From DASUPK01 sp036520315 (GTDB lineage Bacteria; Actinomycetota; Thermoleophilia; Solirubrobacterales; 70-9), in NCBI GenBank assembly GCA_036520315.1, contig DATDJZ010000168.1, forward strand, positions 1 through 23,699: a stretch of 23,699 bases of DNA, given 5' to 3'. The position numbers were made by a program, and so were the translations under genes. The notes under the pieces were generated by a model, which had not been told where the DNA came from, made no database searches, and saw only the letters and a program-made list of their open reading frames with translations. This document shows positions 15,019 through 22,873 of the stretch, one piece after another. Positions within the stretch are counted from its first letter, which is position 1, and every line of letters begins with the position of its first letter.

Positions 15019-15789
15019 TCACTGCGTCCCTACCTGTTCCGGGGTGCCTCCCAGTTCCCCGATCCCTTCGAAGGTCGTAGGCGGCGCCTGGATCGTCACC
15101 TCCGACCCCGTGGGATCGCCGATGAAGTAGATGACGTACGGCGACGGCTTCGCCTCGCCCTTGAGCTTCTTGATCTGGCCTCGCCCCGCGGCCACGATTC
15201 GCTCGCCCTGGCGCGCGACGGCGAAGAGGATCAGGTGGGACTGGTCGATCTTCGAGTCCGTCTTGACCGTGCCGGACACCTTCACCCCGGAGAAGTCGCT
15301 GCCGAACCTCGGGTCGCTCACCGTGTACTGCGGGAGTGCTCCCGCGGGCGGCTTCGTCTCCGGCTCCCCGACCTTCACCTTGACCGTCTTCCCCTGGCCG
15401 GTGACCTGGTCGTTGACCCAAGAGAAGGTCTCGTGCGGCTTGATCAGCGCGATGTGGTTGAGCGCGTAGTCGATGCCCGCCGTGTCGTTCTTGTAGACGG
15501 TGGTGCCCTTGGCGTCCCGAATGTCGACCAGGATCGGAACGCTGACCAGCATCTTGCTGCTCTCGTTGGTCAGCGGGACGACGATCGCGTCGCCGTTCTG
15601 GTCGTGGAGCAGGGTCGTATCCCCGACCTTCACGTCCTTGCTCGGCTTGGCGATGACCAGCGGCTTCGGGGCGGTCGCATCCGCCCGTTCGCGGATCGCC
15701 CTCGCCTTGTCCTGGCTCGAGGTGCAGGCCGTGAGGGTTAGCCCCGCGACGACGACGAATGCCGGGGCGATGAGTCGCCATCGCCTCAA
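15019..15789 (-). CDS. Secreted lipoprotein of the extended pst operon
   Basis: The 256-aa product starts at TTG 15789, overlapping the pstB stop as TTGA. The signal peptide has a basic start, a hydrophobic core and the lipobox LTAC (residues 19-22), so Cys22 is lipidated and the protein sits on the outer face of the membrane. The mature part is beta-rich (VVPLTNESSKMLVSVPILVDIRD, IALIKPHETFSWV), similar in style to FxLYD-type or immunoglobulin-like sandwich domains. The PstS of this cluster has no lipobox, so this protein could be the membrane-anchored partner outside the transporter. That role is an inference. Confidence 0.8.
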   Translation of the reverse strand: MRRWRLIAPAFVVVAGLTLTACTSSQDKARAIRERADATAPKPLVIAKPSKDVKVGDTTLLHDQNGDAIVVPLTNESSKMLVSVPILVDIRDAKGTTVYKNDTAGIDYALNHIALIKPHETFSWVNDQVTGQGKTVKVKVGEPETKPPAGALPQYTVSDPRFGSDFSGVKVSGTVKTDSKIDQSHLILFAVARQGERIVAAGRGQIKKLKGEAKPSPYVIYFIGDPTGSEVTIQAPPTTFEGIGELGGTPEQVGTQ

Positions 15790-16703
15790 CCGAACCCCCC
15801 GCTGACGTACTCGCGGGTGCGCTTCGCCTTCGGGGCGCCGAAGACCTGATCGGCGTCGCCGTACTCGACCAGGTCGCCCAGGTACATGAATCCGACCCGG
15901 TCCGCGACCCGGTAGGCCTGCTGGAGGTTGTGGGTGACGATCACGATCGCGATCTCCGAGCGCAGGCTCATGATCAGCTCCTCGATCAGTGCGGTCGAGC
16001 GGGGGTCAAGGGCCGAGCACGGCTCATCGAGCAGGAGGACCTCCGGGTTGACCGCGAGCGAGCGCGCGATGCAGAGGCGCTGCTGCTGACCTCCGGAGAG
16101 GCGCAGCGCAGGGTGGGAGAGGTTGTCCTGGACCTCCTCGAGCAGGCCTGCTCGGTCGAGCGCCTCCTCGACGGCTGGCCGCAGTGCCGCGCGCGAGGGG
16201 CGCCGCGACCCGCGCTCCCGAATTCCGTAGGCGACGTTGTCGAAGACGCTCATCGGGAACGGGTTCGGCTGCTGGAAGACCATCCCCACCTGGCGCCGGA
16301 GCTGGGTGACGTCGAGGAGGTCGACGTCCTGATCGTCGATGGAGATCGTGCCGCTGCGTGTCGCGGTCGGCGTCTGGTCGACGAGGCGGTTGAGCGAGCG
16401 CAGCAGGGTCGTCTTGCCGCAGCCGGACGGCCCGATCAGCCCGAGCACCTCGCCCTGGTTGACCGTCAGGCTGACCGCCTTGATCGCGGGCTTGCCCGCG
16501 TACGCGACTCCGAGGGCGTCCGTCCTCATCCGCTCCTTGACCCTTCCCCGCTTGCCCTCCCGCTTCCGCGGGGCGCTGAGCAGTCCCGCGGCGCCGGACT
16601 TGATCGCCTCCGTCGTGCCGTTGCGCTCGGGCGGCTCGACGATCGTCGGCTCCTCGTCCACGACGATGCGGCGGACGGGAGGCGGCTTCTTCAGCGGGCC
16701 CAT
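15786..16703 (-). CDS. pstB: Phosphate ABC transporter ATPase PstB (N-terminally extended)
   Basis: The 305-aa product has Walker A GPSGCGKTT (residues 91-99), FQQPNPFPMSVFDNVAYG, signature LSGGQQQRL and Walker B VLLLDEPCSALDP, all PstB-type. A basic, Pro-rich extension of about 60 residues precedes the usual start, and the RMNDL segment normally after Walker A reads RLVDQTP here, so this is a divergent PstB. AGGAG seven nt before ATG 16703 supports the long form. It overlaps pstA by 13 nt and the lipoprotein gene by 4 nt. It energises phosphate import by PstCA at the cytoplasmic face. Confidence 0.93.
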   Translation of the reverse strand: MGPLKKPPPVRRIVVDEEPTIVEPPERNGTTEAIKSGAAGLLSAPRKREGKRGRVKERMRTDALGVAYAGKPAIKAVSLTVNQGEVLGLIGPSGCGKTTLLRSLNRLVDQTPTATRSGTISIDDQDVDLLDVTQLRRQVGMVFQQPNPFPMSVFDNVAYGIRERGSRRPSRAALRPAVEEALDRAGLLEEVQDNLSHPALRLSGGQQQRLCIARSLAVNPEVLLLDEPCSALDPRSTALIEELIMSLRSEIAIVIVTHNLQQAYRVADRVGFMYLGDLVEYGDADQVFGAPKAKRTREYVSGGFG

Positions 16704-17728
16704 GGGTCACTCCTTCGGCGGCTGGACAGGTCGACTACGAAGTTCATGAGGATGACGAGGAGCAGCAGCACGAAGGCGGCGGCGTAGGCCTTCTGCGGTG
16801 CGTTGCCCTCACCGGCCGGCGAGTTGTTGTAGACGTAGCTCGTCAGCGTGCTGCCGGTGCCCTGCAGTACGCGCAGGACCGGGACATCGCCCTGCGGCTC
16901 GATCGGCGTCGCCCCGAGCAGGATGACCACGATCGCGGTGTCGCCGGCGATCCGGCCCATCCCGAGCGTCGTGCCGGTCGCGATGCCCTTGCGCGAGGCC
17001 GGCACCAGCACCCGGCGGATCGTCGAGATCTTGTCCTTGCCGAGGGCGTAGGACGCCTCGCGGACGTGTGCCGGGATCGACTGCAGGGCTTCCCGCGTGG
17101 CGCCCACGATCAGCGGGATCGCGATCAGCGACATCATGATCCCGGCGATGAAGAAGGAGCGCCCGAAGACGGCGCCTCCCTCGGCGGTGAAGGAGAGAAA
17201 CCCGAAGGTTCCGTGCGTGAAGACCAGTAGGCCGAAGATCGCCAGCACGATGGTCGGGGTGCCGGCGACGATCTCGACGCCCGACTCGACCGCGCGGGCG
17301 AGCCACGACGGCCGCCCGTACTCACTCAGCCAGACCGCGGTGCCGACCCCGATCGGGAGGGCGATCAGGGTGCCGAGTGCGGTCAGGATCAGCGTTCCCT
17401 CGATCGGATCGAGGTAGCCACCCGCCGTCCCCGTGCTCTGCGTGGTGGAGAGGATCACCGGGTGCTCGAAGAGGGCTCCGATGCTGAGGTACTGAAGCCC
17501 GCGCACGAGCATGTAGATCATGATCGCGCCGGCGATGGCACAGAGGAGGAGGCCGCAGAACCAGGCGGCGGCGAGGCCGATCTTGTCGGCCACGCTCCAA
17601 GGGACGATCTCCTCCTCCCTCAGGTCGCCGCGATTGCGGCGTGGCAGCCGCGGCCGTGGCAGCCTCGTGGACTGGAGGCGTCTGCGCAGGCCCGCCGCTC
17701 GTCCTCCTCCTGTCGCGTGCGTGCTCAT
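16691..17728 (-). CDS. pstA: Phosphate ABC transporter permease PstA
   Basis: The 345-aa permease has an Arg-rich N-terminal segment (residues 1-45), then about six membrane spans, starting at IGLAAAWFCGLLLCAIAGAI. The binding-protein-dependent permease (EAA) loop REASYALGKDKISTIRRVLVPAS and PstA-typical AGTPTIVLAIFGLLVF and GRIAGDTAIVVILLG are present. The ATG at 17728 overlaps the pstC stop as ATGA, and the 3' end overlaps pstB by 13 nt. With PstC it forms the phosphate channel in the cytoplasmic membrane. Confidence 0.93.
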   Translation of the reverse strand: MSTHATGGGRAAGLRRRLQSTRLPRPRLPRRNRGDLREEEIVPWSVADKIGLAAAWFCGLLLCAIAGAIMIYMLVRGLQYLSIGALFEHPVILSTTQSTGTAGGYLDPIEGTLILTALGTLIALPIGVGTAVWLSEYGRPSWLARAVESGVEIVAGTPTIVLAIFGLLVFTHGTFGFLSFTAEGGAVFGRSFFIAGIMMSLIAIPLIVGATREALQSIPAHVREASYALGKDKISTIRRVLVPASRKGIATGTTLGMGRIAGDTAIVVILLGATPIEPQGDVPVLRVLQGTGSTLTSYVYNNSPAGEGNAPQKAYAAAFVLLLLVILMNFVVDLSSRRRSDPWAR

Positions 17729-18735
17729 ATCGGTGAGAGCGTGTATTTGCGCAGCCGGCGGCGGATGTACCAGCCCGTGAACGAGAGGAAGCCCGCGGAG
17801 ACGAGCAGAACGGCCGCGAAGGCATAAAGGGTCTCGGCGAAGGGAGCGACCGAGAGGCCCTCGGCGTTGTCGACGATGGTCGCGGCGAGCGGTCGGGCCG
17901 GCTCGACGAAGAAGATCAGCCCGTCGATCGGATTCGGCTGGAAGCCGACCGATCCGGTGACCATTGAGAGCATGATCGCCTCGCCCAGCGCCCGGGCCGT
18001 GGCCAGCACCGCGGCGGCCACGATCGCAGGCCGCGCGGCCCGGACGCTCACCGTCCAGAGGGCGCGCCAGCGGTTGACGCCGAGTGACACCGATCCCTCG
18101 CGCCAGCTGACGGGAACTGCGCGTAGGGCGTCGACGACGATGGCGATCATGATCGGCGTGATCATCACGGTGAGGATCAGCGCCCCCACGCCCCAGCTGA
18201 AGCCGTTGAGCGCGGCAACCCCGGCGACCGAGTCCCTGGCGGACTGCGTGATCAGATGGTCGCTGAAGAACTTGACCACCACCAGAATCCCGATCAGCCC
18301 GTAGATCACGGAGGGCACGGCGGCGAGCAGTCGTACGACCGGCTCGAGCAGGCGGCGGAGCGACTCCGGAGCGAACTCCACGATGAACATCGCGGAGAGC
18401 ACCGCGAACACGGTCGAGATGATGACCGCCGTGGCCGTGATCAGGATGGTCGCGTAGATCAGCGACCAGGCGTGCATCGTGTAGACGTACTGGCTTGGAT
18501 CGCTCGGCGACTGGAAGATGCCGACGAGTTCGTCGTCGACGTTGCCGCCGGCCCAGGGGCTGAACCAGGCGAGACCGTTGTGAGAGAACGAGGGCCACGC
18601 CTTCTCGAAGACGAAGATGATCATCCCGGCGATCAGCGCCAGGACGATGCAAGCCAGCGCGCCGAGCAGAAGCTCGGCGCGCTGGTCACTGCGGTTCCTC
18701 GGTCCCGCCTTTTCGCGACCGAAACGCCTCCTCAT
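17725..18735 (-). CDS. pstC: Phosphate ABC transporter permease PstC
   Basis: The 336-aa permease has a first span at about 22-45, a periplasmic-side loop (WFSPWAGG...VGIFQSPSD), and the PstC-type segments PSVIYGLIGILVVV and REGSVSLGVNRWRALWTVSVRAA (EAA loop). ARALGEAIMLSMVTG is highly characteristic of PstC. The ATG at 18735 overlaps the pstS stop by one base (TGATG); an upstream in-frame start at 18753 would lie in pstS and is not needed. It partners with PstA. Confidence 0.93.
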   Translation of the reverse strand: MRRRFGREKAGPRNRSDQRAELLLGALACIVLALIAGMIIFVFEKAWPSFSHNGLAWFSPWAGGNVDDELVGIFQSPSDPSQYVYTMHAWSLIYATILITATAVIISTVFAVLSAMFIVEFAPESLRRLLEPVVRLLAAVPSVIYGLIGILVVVKFFSDHLITQSARDSVAGVAALNGFSWGVGALILTVMITPIMIAIVVDALRAVPVSWREGSVSLGVNRWRALWTVSVRAARPAIVAAAVLATARALGEAIMLSMVTGSVGFQPNPIDGLIFFVEPARPLAATIVDNAEGLSVAPFAETLYAFAAVLLVSAGFLSFTGWYIRRRLRKYTLSPI

Positions 18736-19559
18736 CAGTGGAGCGGCACCCAATCGGTTCCGACGATCTTGTTCGCCTTGTTGCTGTGGGTGACCCAGTT
18801 GATGAACTTCTTGACACCCCCCACCGGCGCTCCACGCGTGACGAAGTAGAAACTGCGCACTCCGCCGTACTGGAACGACGCGGCGTTCCTCAGGGTGCAG
18901 GCGACGCCGTTGTAACTCACCACGTTCACACCGCTCGTGAAGGCCAGCGACACGTAGCCGATTGCCTGCGGGTCGCTTTGAACGGTCTGCTGAACCAGGC
19001 CATTGGAGCTCTTCGCGGCAACGAACGGGTCCTGGTTCTTGCCGCCCAGGAAGATGTTCCTGAAGGCGTCATGGGTGCCCGAGGTTGCAGCACGCCCGAC
19101 CGGGTCGATGCTGCCGCCGATCGAGGCTCCTGGCACCTGGCTCCAGTTGGTGAACGTCGGGCCCAGGAAAATGTTCTTGATCGTGTCCTGGGTGATGTTC
19201 CCGAGGTGGTTGCCCGGGTTGGTGATCATGCAGATCGCATCACGCGCGATCCTGTTGAACACCAGGCCACCCGGGTCGCCATTTGCCGGGTCCCTGGAGG
19301 AGGCTCCAATCGAGACGCGGCCCTTGGCGACATCGGAGATGCCGACGTTGGAGCCGCCCTGCAGGATCTTGAACCCGAATTTCTTTCCCTTCTTGGTCTT
19401 GATCCACTTGCTGGCAAGCTTGATCTCCAGCGGGTAGACCGAGGTCGATCCGCTGATCGTGATGATCTTCTTCTTCTTCGCCTGCGCTGTGGCCGGCACC
19501 GCTGCGAGCAGCGAGACAGCCGCGAGAATCGCCAGCAGGCGAATTCCCTTTTGTGACAC
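18735..19559 (-). CDS. pstS: Phosphate-binding protein PstS
   Basis: The 274-aa product starts at GTG 19559, with AAGGAG five nt upstream. A Sec signal peptide (residues 1-27, cleaved after AQA) lacks a lipobox Cys, so the mature protein is soluble or otherwise retained. That is unusual, since Gram-positive PstS proteins are normally lipoproteins. Phosphate-binding loops are present: SGSTSVYPL (36-44), ASSRDP, and GRAATSGTHDAF. The mature N-terminus opens with a four-Lys run. It delivers phosphate to PstCA, and structurally similar arsenate may also be carried. Expression is probably controlled by the PhoP-box array upstream. Confidence 0.93.
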   Translation of the reverse strand: MSQKGIRLLAILAAVSLLAAVPATAQAKKKKIITISGSTSVYPLEIKLASKWIKTKKGKKFGFKILQGGSNVGISDVAKGRVSIGASSRDPANGDPGGLVFNRIARDAICMITNPGNHLGNITQDTIKNIFLGPTFTNWSQVPGASIGGSIDPVGRAATSGTHDAFRNIFLGGKNQDPFVAAKSSNGLVQQTVQSDPQAIGYVSLAFTSGVNVVSYNGVACTLRNAASFQYGGVRSFYFVTRGAPVGGVKKFINWVTHSNKANKIVGTDWVPLH

Positions 19560-19617
19560 TAGTGCTCCTTTCGGTCTCTCACACGAGGACGGGCGCAGTC
19601 TCGATCCGCTCCTGTGG

Positions 19618-19661
19618 GGCGGTGTGACTAGACCGTGACCATGCTGTAACGGCGATGTAAA
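19618..19661 (-). promoter_or_regulatory. PhoP box array upstream of pstS (four 11-bp units)
   Basis: Reading leftward, cores TTTACA, GTTACA, GTCACG and GTCACA begin exactly 11 bp apart (plus-strand positions 19661, 19650, 19639 and 19628 mark their first bases). This matches the direct-repeat, 11-nt spacing of actinobacterial PhoP boxes, 59-102 bp before the pstS start. I could not place a good -10 downstream. Confidence 0.75.
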
Positions 19662-19717
19662 TCTCCAGCACTTGCAGGAAAAAGGTGAATTTGCACCCGA
19701 AGCGCCGGTGTCCGAAA

Positions 19718-19749
19718 CACAACGGCCGCGCTCTCGCGCGGCCGTTGTG
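19718..19749 (-). terminator. Intrinsic terminator after the duplicated secreted-protein gene
   Basis: A perfect 14-bp GC-rich stem (19718-19731 with 19736-19749) closes a TCTC/GAGA tetraloop. On the minus strand it is followed by a short TTT and lies 30 nt after the stop at 19779. It separates this gene from the pstS promoter. Confidence 0.75.
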
Positions 19750-19778
19750 CAGGAAAGGAGTGCTGCGAGAACTCTGAG

Positions 19779-21050
19779 TTACTTCTTCTTGCCTCCCTTG
19801 CACTTCCCGAAGCCGCTGACGGCCAGCTGCTGCGGGGCGGAGGTGAACTCGCCGACGGTGCTTGCGGACGTGACGGGCTCACCCATCGCGATCACCCACA
19901 CCTTTGCCTTCGGCTCACCCTTCCGCTTGCACGGGCTCGACTCGAAGGAGATCTGCTGTTCGGCCGTGTTGCCGGCGGAAATGCCCTGCCCATTGGGCAG
20001 ACCCGTGCTCTGTGCCTGACGATCCACGATCCCGCAACCGAATCCGGGACCCGGGATGTTGCCCTGACACTGATGCAGAGCGCCCTCGCTGACGCCACCA
20101 CCGCTCGTGCCGGTCACGATCGGCTCGTCACCGGGCACGTCGATCGGCTTGTTGCTGTAGATGGCGAACGCCCGGATGTTCTGGTTGCAGGTAAAGAACA
20201 TCGCCGCGTCCGTCGCGTCGGCGGTGGGCAGGGTCGAGTGGGTGATCGAACCGGTGCAGCCGACCGGGAACCTCGTGGGCGGTGCCGACGACCTCTTGCC
20301 GCCACCCTTCTTCGACTTCCCCGACTTCTTCGAACCGCACTGACTCTTCAGCGCCTTCAGGTTGACCGTGGCCGGCGAATCGAGAAACTCTCCGACCGTG
20401 GTCGAGTCCCCTCCGACCGTGAACGAGGTGACGGAGGGCTCACCGCCCACGAACAGATACATCTGCAGCGGGTTCTGGGAGCCGCCCGCGCAGGGGCTCG
20501 AGCCGAGCTTGATGCTCTGCGTCACCTTCGTCCCCGCGGGGATCAGCTGCTCACACTGTGGATTGACGATCCCATTGCGGTCCGCCGGGAAACCGTCGTC
20601 CTTGACCTCGATTCGCTTGAACCCTCCGCAGGTGGTCGGAGTATCGGTTGCGCCGGGGGCAGGCGGGAACGTCGCGCCCCATCCCGTGGTTCCCGGCGTC
20701 TGCGAGCCCGGGGTGGCGCGGTTCTGGATGCCGCAGCCGAACCCGACACCCGTCCCCTGGCAGCTGAAGAACTGCGTCGCGCTGCCGGCGCTCGGGTTGC
20801 CGTAGTTCTTGATCGCCTTGTTGCTGCCGACGCTGTAGGCGCGCACCGGACCGTCACAGACGAAGCTCAGCTTGGCCTTCGTGCCGGCGCCCTTTGCCTC
20901 GAGCTTGGCGTTGCAGTTGGCCACGGTCGCTGCCGATGCGGAGGTTGCCGAACCCAGGGCAGCGACGCCGAGGACACCAGCGATTGAGACGAGAACAGCG
21001 ATCCGCCGCCTGCCCCGCCAGCCGCGCTCGGATCGAGATGAGTTGATCAC
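19779..21050 (-). CDS. Secreted protein with two copies of a cysteine-containing module
   Basis: The GTG at 21050 has AAGGAG eight nt upstream and gives 423 aa; an earlier in-frame start at 21173 adds a non-signal-like stretch and is rejected. A Sec signal peptide (1-40, cleaved after ASA) precedes two related modules of about 180 residues. Each repeats the order C...(F)xC, (I/V)RA(Y/F)xxxSNK, CQGxxxGxGFGCGI, AG...SSPC, GEP...STVGEF, and a closing Cys with a Lys-rich tail (GSKKSGKSKKGGGKR in the middle, GGKKK at the end). The conserved cysteines probably form disulfides outside the cell. I do not recognise a known family. Its place beside pstS suggests a phosphate-linked surface function. Confidence 0.8.
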   Translation of the reverse strand: MINSSRSERGWRGRRRIAVLVSIAGVLGVAALGSATSASAATVANCNAKLEAKGAGTKAKLSFVCDGPVRAYSVGSNKAIKNYGNPSAGSATQFFSCQGTGVGFGCGIQNRATPGSQTPGTTGWGATFPPAPGATDTPTTCGGFKRIEVKDDGFPADRNGIVNPQCEQLIPAGTKVTQSIKLGSSPCAGGSQNPLQMYLFVGGEPSVTSFTVGGDSTTVGEFLDSPATVNLKALKSQCGSKKSGKSKKGGGKRSSAPPTRFPVGCTGSITHSTLPTADATDAAMFFTCNQNIRAFAIYSNKPIDVPGDEPIVTGTSGGGVSEGALHQCQGNIPGPGFGCGIVDRQAQSTGLPNGQGISAGNTAEQQISFESSPCKRKGEPKAKVWVIAMGEPVTSASTVGEFTSAPQQLAVSGFGKCKGGKKK

Positions 21051-21114
21051 TTGAGTGGCTCCTTCGAGATTGGTTACATCCGCCACAGGCGGACGGACGC
21101 GCGGCAGTCTCTCT

Positions 21115-21129
21115 GCGAGTGACACTCGC
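21115..21129. promoter_or_regulatory. Perfect 15-bp dyad in the divergent spacer
   Basis: GCGAGTG-A-CACTCGC is a perfect palindrome 65 bp upstream of the secreted-protein start. It could be an operator; no cognate regulator is evident. Confidence 0.35.
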
Positions 21130-21185
21130 GATGTTGCGATCCGGTGTACGGGATGTAAACGCGGTGACAACACCTACGAATTACT

Positions 21186-21214
21186 GGTTACGGGTTGTTC
21201 GCAAAGTGGTCACC
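21186..21214 (+). promoter_or_regulatory. Candidate PhoP box upstream of the flippase-like gene
   Basis: GGTTAC at 21186 and GGTCAC at 21208 are 22 bp apart, with an imperfect unit GTTCGC at 21197 between them, giving three units on an 11-bp period about 50 bp before the gene. It is weaker than the pstS array. Confidence 0.45.
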
Positions 21215-21262
21215 TTCACGTAACGCCGAGGTGAACTCGGCGCCGCAAAATCCCGGGGCGGA

Positions 21263-22165
21263 ATGCACGCCTCCGCTGGGAGACGCGCACGCAAGGCAGC
21301 CTCGGCGCTCGGGCCGGGGGCGGCGATTCTTCTCATCGGCTTCATCCTCGCCACGCAGGGCGCATCGGTCTTGGACGCCATCGTCTCCGTGCCGCCCTGG
21401 GCGATCGCGGGGGCAACGATGGCCCATGTGCTCACGCTCGTGTTGAGGACGGAGGCGTGGCGCATCGTCCTGCGTGCCGCTGGGGCGAAGCTCGACTCTC
21501 GCTGCCTGCACGCCGCCAACGCCGGCGCCTTCCTCGCCGGAACGGTGCAGGGGCAGGCCGCGATGCCGGCCCGAATCGCTCTGATCCGGCGCCTTGGCGG
21601 AAGCGACGCGCCGGATGTATCCCAGATCGCACTGGCGGATGCCCCGATCTTCATGTTCGAGGTCTGCACCTCGGCGCTGCTTGCGGCGGTCGCCTCGACC
21701 GCGGTGGGCGTGATCCCGGTCTGGGTCCCCTGGGCGATGCTGGCGGGGGCCCTCGCCGTGCTCGCCGCGCTCAGGGTGGTCTACGGACGCTGTCGTAGCC
21801 ACCGACTCGCCGCTGGACTCGGCGTGCTCGCGGATGGCGAGCTCCGCACCAAGCTCGCGCTGATCGTCGGCGCGTTCACAGGAATGGCGCTGCTCCGGAC
21901 CTGGATCGTGCTCGCCGCCTTCGGGTTGCCCTCCGACCCGGCCAGCCTGTGCCTCGTCCTCTTCTCCATGGGGACCGTGGGCCTCCTGCCGATCGGGGTC
22001 GGTACCGGCCCTGCCGCCATGGTCGCCGCCCTCGGGACGACCAACCTTGCGGCGGCCACCGCGGCGGGCATGGTGGTCAGCACCGCGACCGTGCTCGCGG
22101 TCCTGGTCTACGCAGGGGCCTTCTGGGCGTTGCGTACCCGCATCCCGGCGGCGGTCCCCGCCTAG
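21263..22165 (+). CDS. Flippase-like / lysylphosphatidylglycerol-synthase TM-type membrane protein
   Basis: The 300-aa, strongly hydrophobic protein has about seven or eight spans (for example AAILLIGFILATQG, FTGMALLRTWIVLAAFGL, TVGLLPIGVGTGPAAMVAALG). The LRTEAWRIVLRAAG loop and the late LPIGVGTGPAAM motif are typical of the UPF0104/LPG-synthase transmembrane family. It lacks the cytosolic aminoacyl-transferase domain of MprF, so it is a stand-alone flippase-like member. It may move lipid or lipid-linked molecules. A possible PhoP box upstream suggests induction in phosphate starvation. The stop lies 3 nt from the convergent phoU stop. The start at ATG 21263 is moderately supported. Confidence 0.8.
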   Translation: MHASAGRRARKAASALGPGAAILLIGFILATQGASVLDAIVSVPPWAIAGATMAHVLTLVLRTEAWRIVLRAAGAKLDSRCLHAANAGAFLAGTVQGQAAMPARIALIRRLGGSDAPDVSQIALADAPIFMFEVCTSALLAAVASTAVGVIPVWVPWAMLAGALAVLAALRVVYGRCRSHRLAAGLGVLADGELRTKLALIVGAFTGMALLRTWIVLAAFGLPSDPASLCLVLFSMGTVGLLPIGVGTGPAAMVAALGTTNLAAATAAGMVVSTATVLAVLVYAGAFWALRTRIPAAVPA

Positions 22166-22168
22166 TCG

Positions 22169-22873
22169 TCAGCTCGAGGGGAGCGGCGCCTGGCCCGGAT
22201 GGGAGGCGTCCTCAAACTCCCTGAAGAGGCCGGTGACGACGAAGGCGACCTGCTCGCCGATGTCCACGGCGTTGTCGCCGATCCGCTCCAGCGCGCGGGC
22301 GACCAGCATCATCGTCATCGCCCACTCCCGGGTGTCCACGTCTTCACCGACCTGGACGGCCAGCTGGAAGACCTCCTTGTTGAGATCGTCGATCAAGTCG
22401 TCCTGGCGGACGAGGTCGCGGGCAAGCTCGACATCCCGCCCCTCGAACGCCTTCTTCGCCTGAGAGAGCATCGAGCGGCCCTGCTTGCCCATCCGCACGG
22501 TCCGCTCCACCATCTCCGCGTGCACCGGAGCGTCGTAACCGGTCAGGGGGATGAGCTTGGCGATATTCACGCACTGATCCCCCATCCGCTCGATGCTGTG
22601 CATGACGTGCAGCAGCGCCGAAATCAGGCGCAGGTCGGTCGCCACGGGGGCCTGGGTCGCGAGCATGGTGAGGATCTCCTGATGGACCTCCAGGTAGCGC
22701 CCGTCGATGCGGTCGTCATCGGCGATCACCAGCTCGGCGAGCTCGATGTCCCGGTGCTCGACCGCCTCGAGAGTCCGGTCGAGGCTCTGGATGACCATGT
22801 TCAGCCCGTCGAGCGCCCGCGTCTCGAGGCCCTCGAGCTCCTCTCGGTAATGGAGCCGAGTTGATTCGGGCAT
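22169..22873 (-). CDS. phoU: Phosphate signalling protein PhoU
   Basis: The 234-aa all-helical protein consists of two PhoU repeats, each with its metal-binding signature: ERMGDQCVNIAKL (about residues 115-127) and ERIGDNAVDIGEQ (about 197-209). PhoU links the Pst transporter to the phosphate-sensing histidine kinase and keeps the Pho regulon off in high phosphate. The ATG at 22873 overlaps the stop of the second pstB by one base (TGATG), the usual pstB-phoU arrangement. The full length is normal. Confidence 0.95.
   Translation of the reverse strand: MPESTRLHYREELEGLETRALDGLNMVIQSLDRTLEAVEHRDIELAELVIADDDRIDGRYLEVHQEILTMLATQAPVATDLRLISALLHVMHSIERMGDQCVNIAKLIPLTGYDAPVHAEMVERTVRMGKQGRSMLSQAKKAFEGRDVELARDLVRQDDLIDDLNKEVFQLAVQVGEDVDTREWAMTMMLVARALERIGDNAVDIGEQVAFVVTGLFREFEDASHPGQAPLPSS

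Noticed and set aside
16691..18652. 653-codon leftward frame joining PstA to an upstream stretch
   Set aside because: The part upstream of 17728 is an out-of-frame reading of pstC; the ATGA overlap at 17725-17728 fixes the true pstA start.
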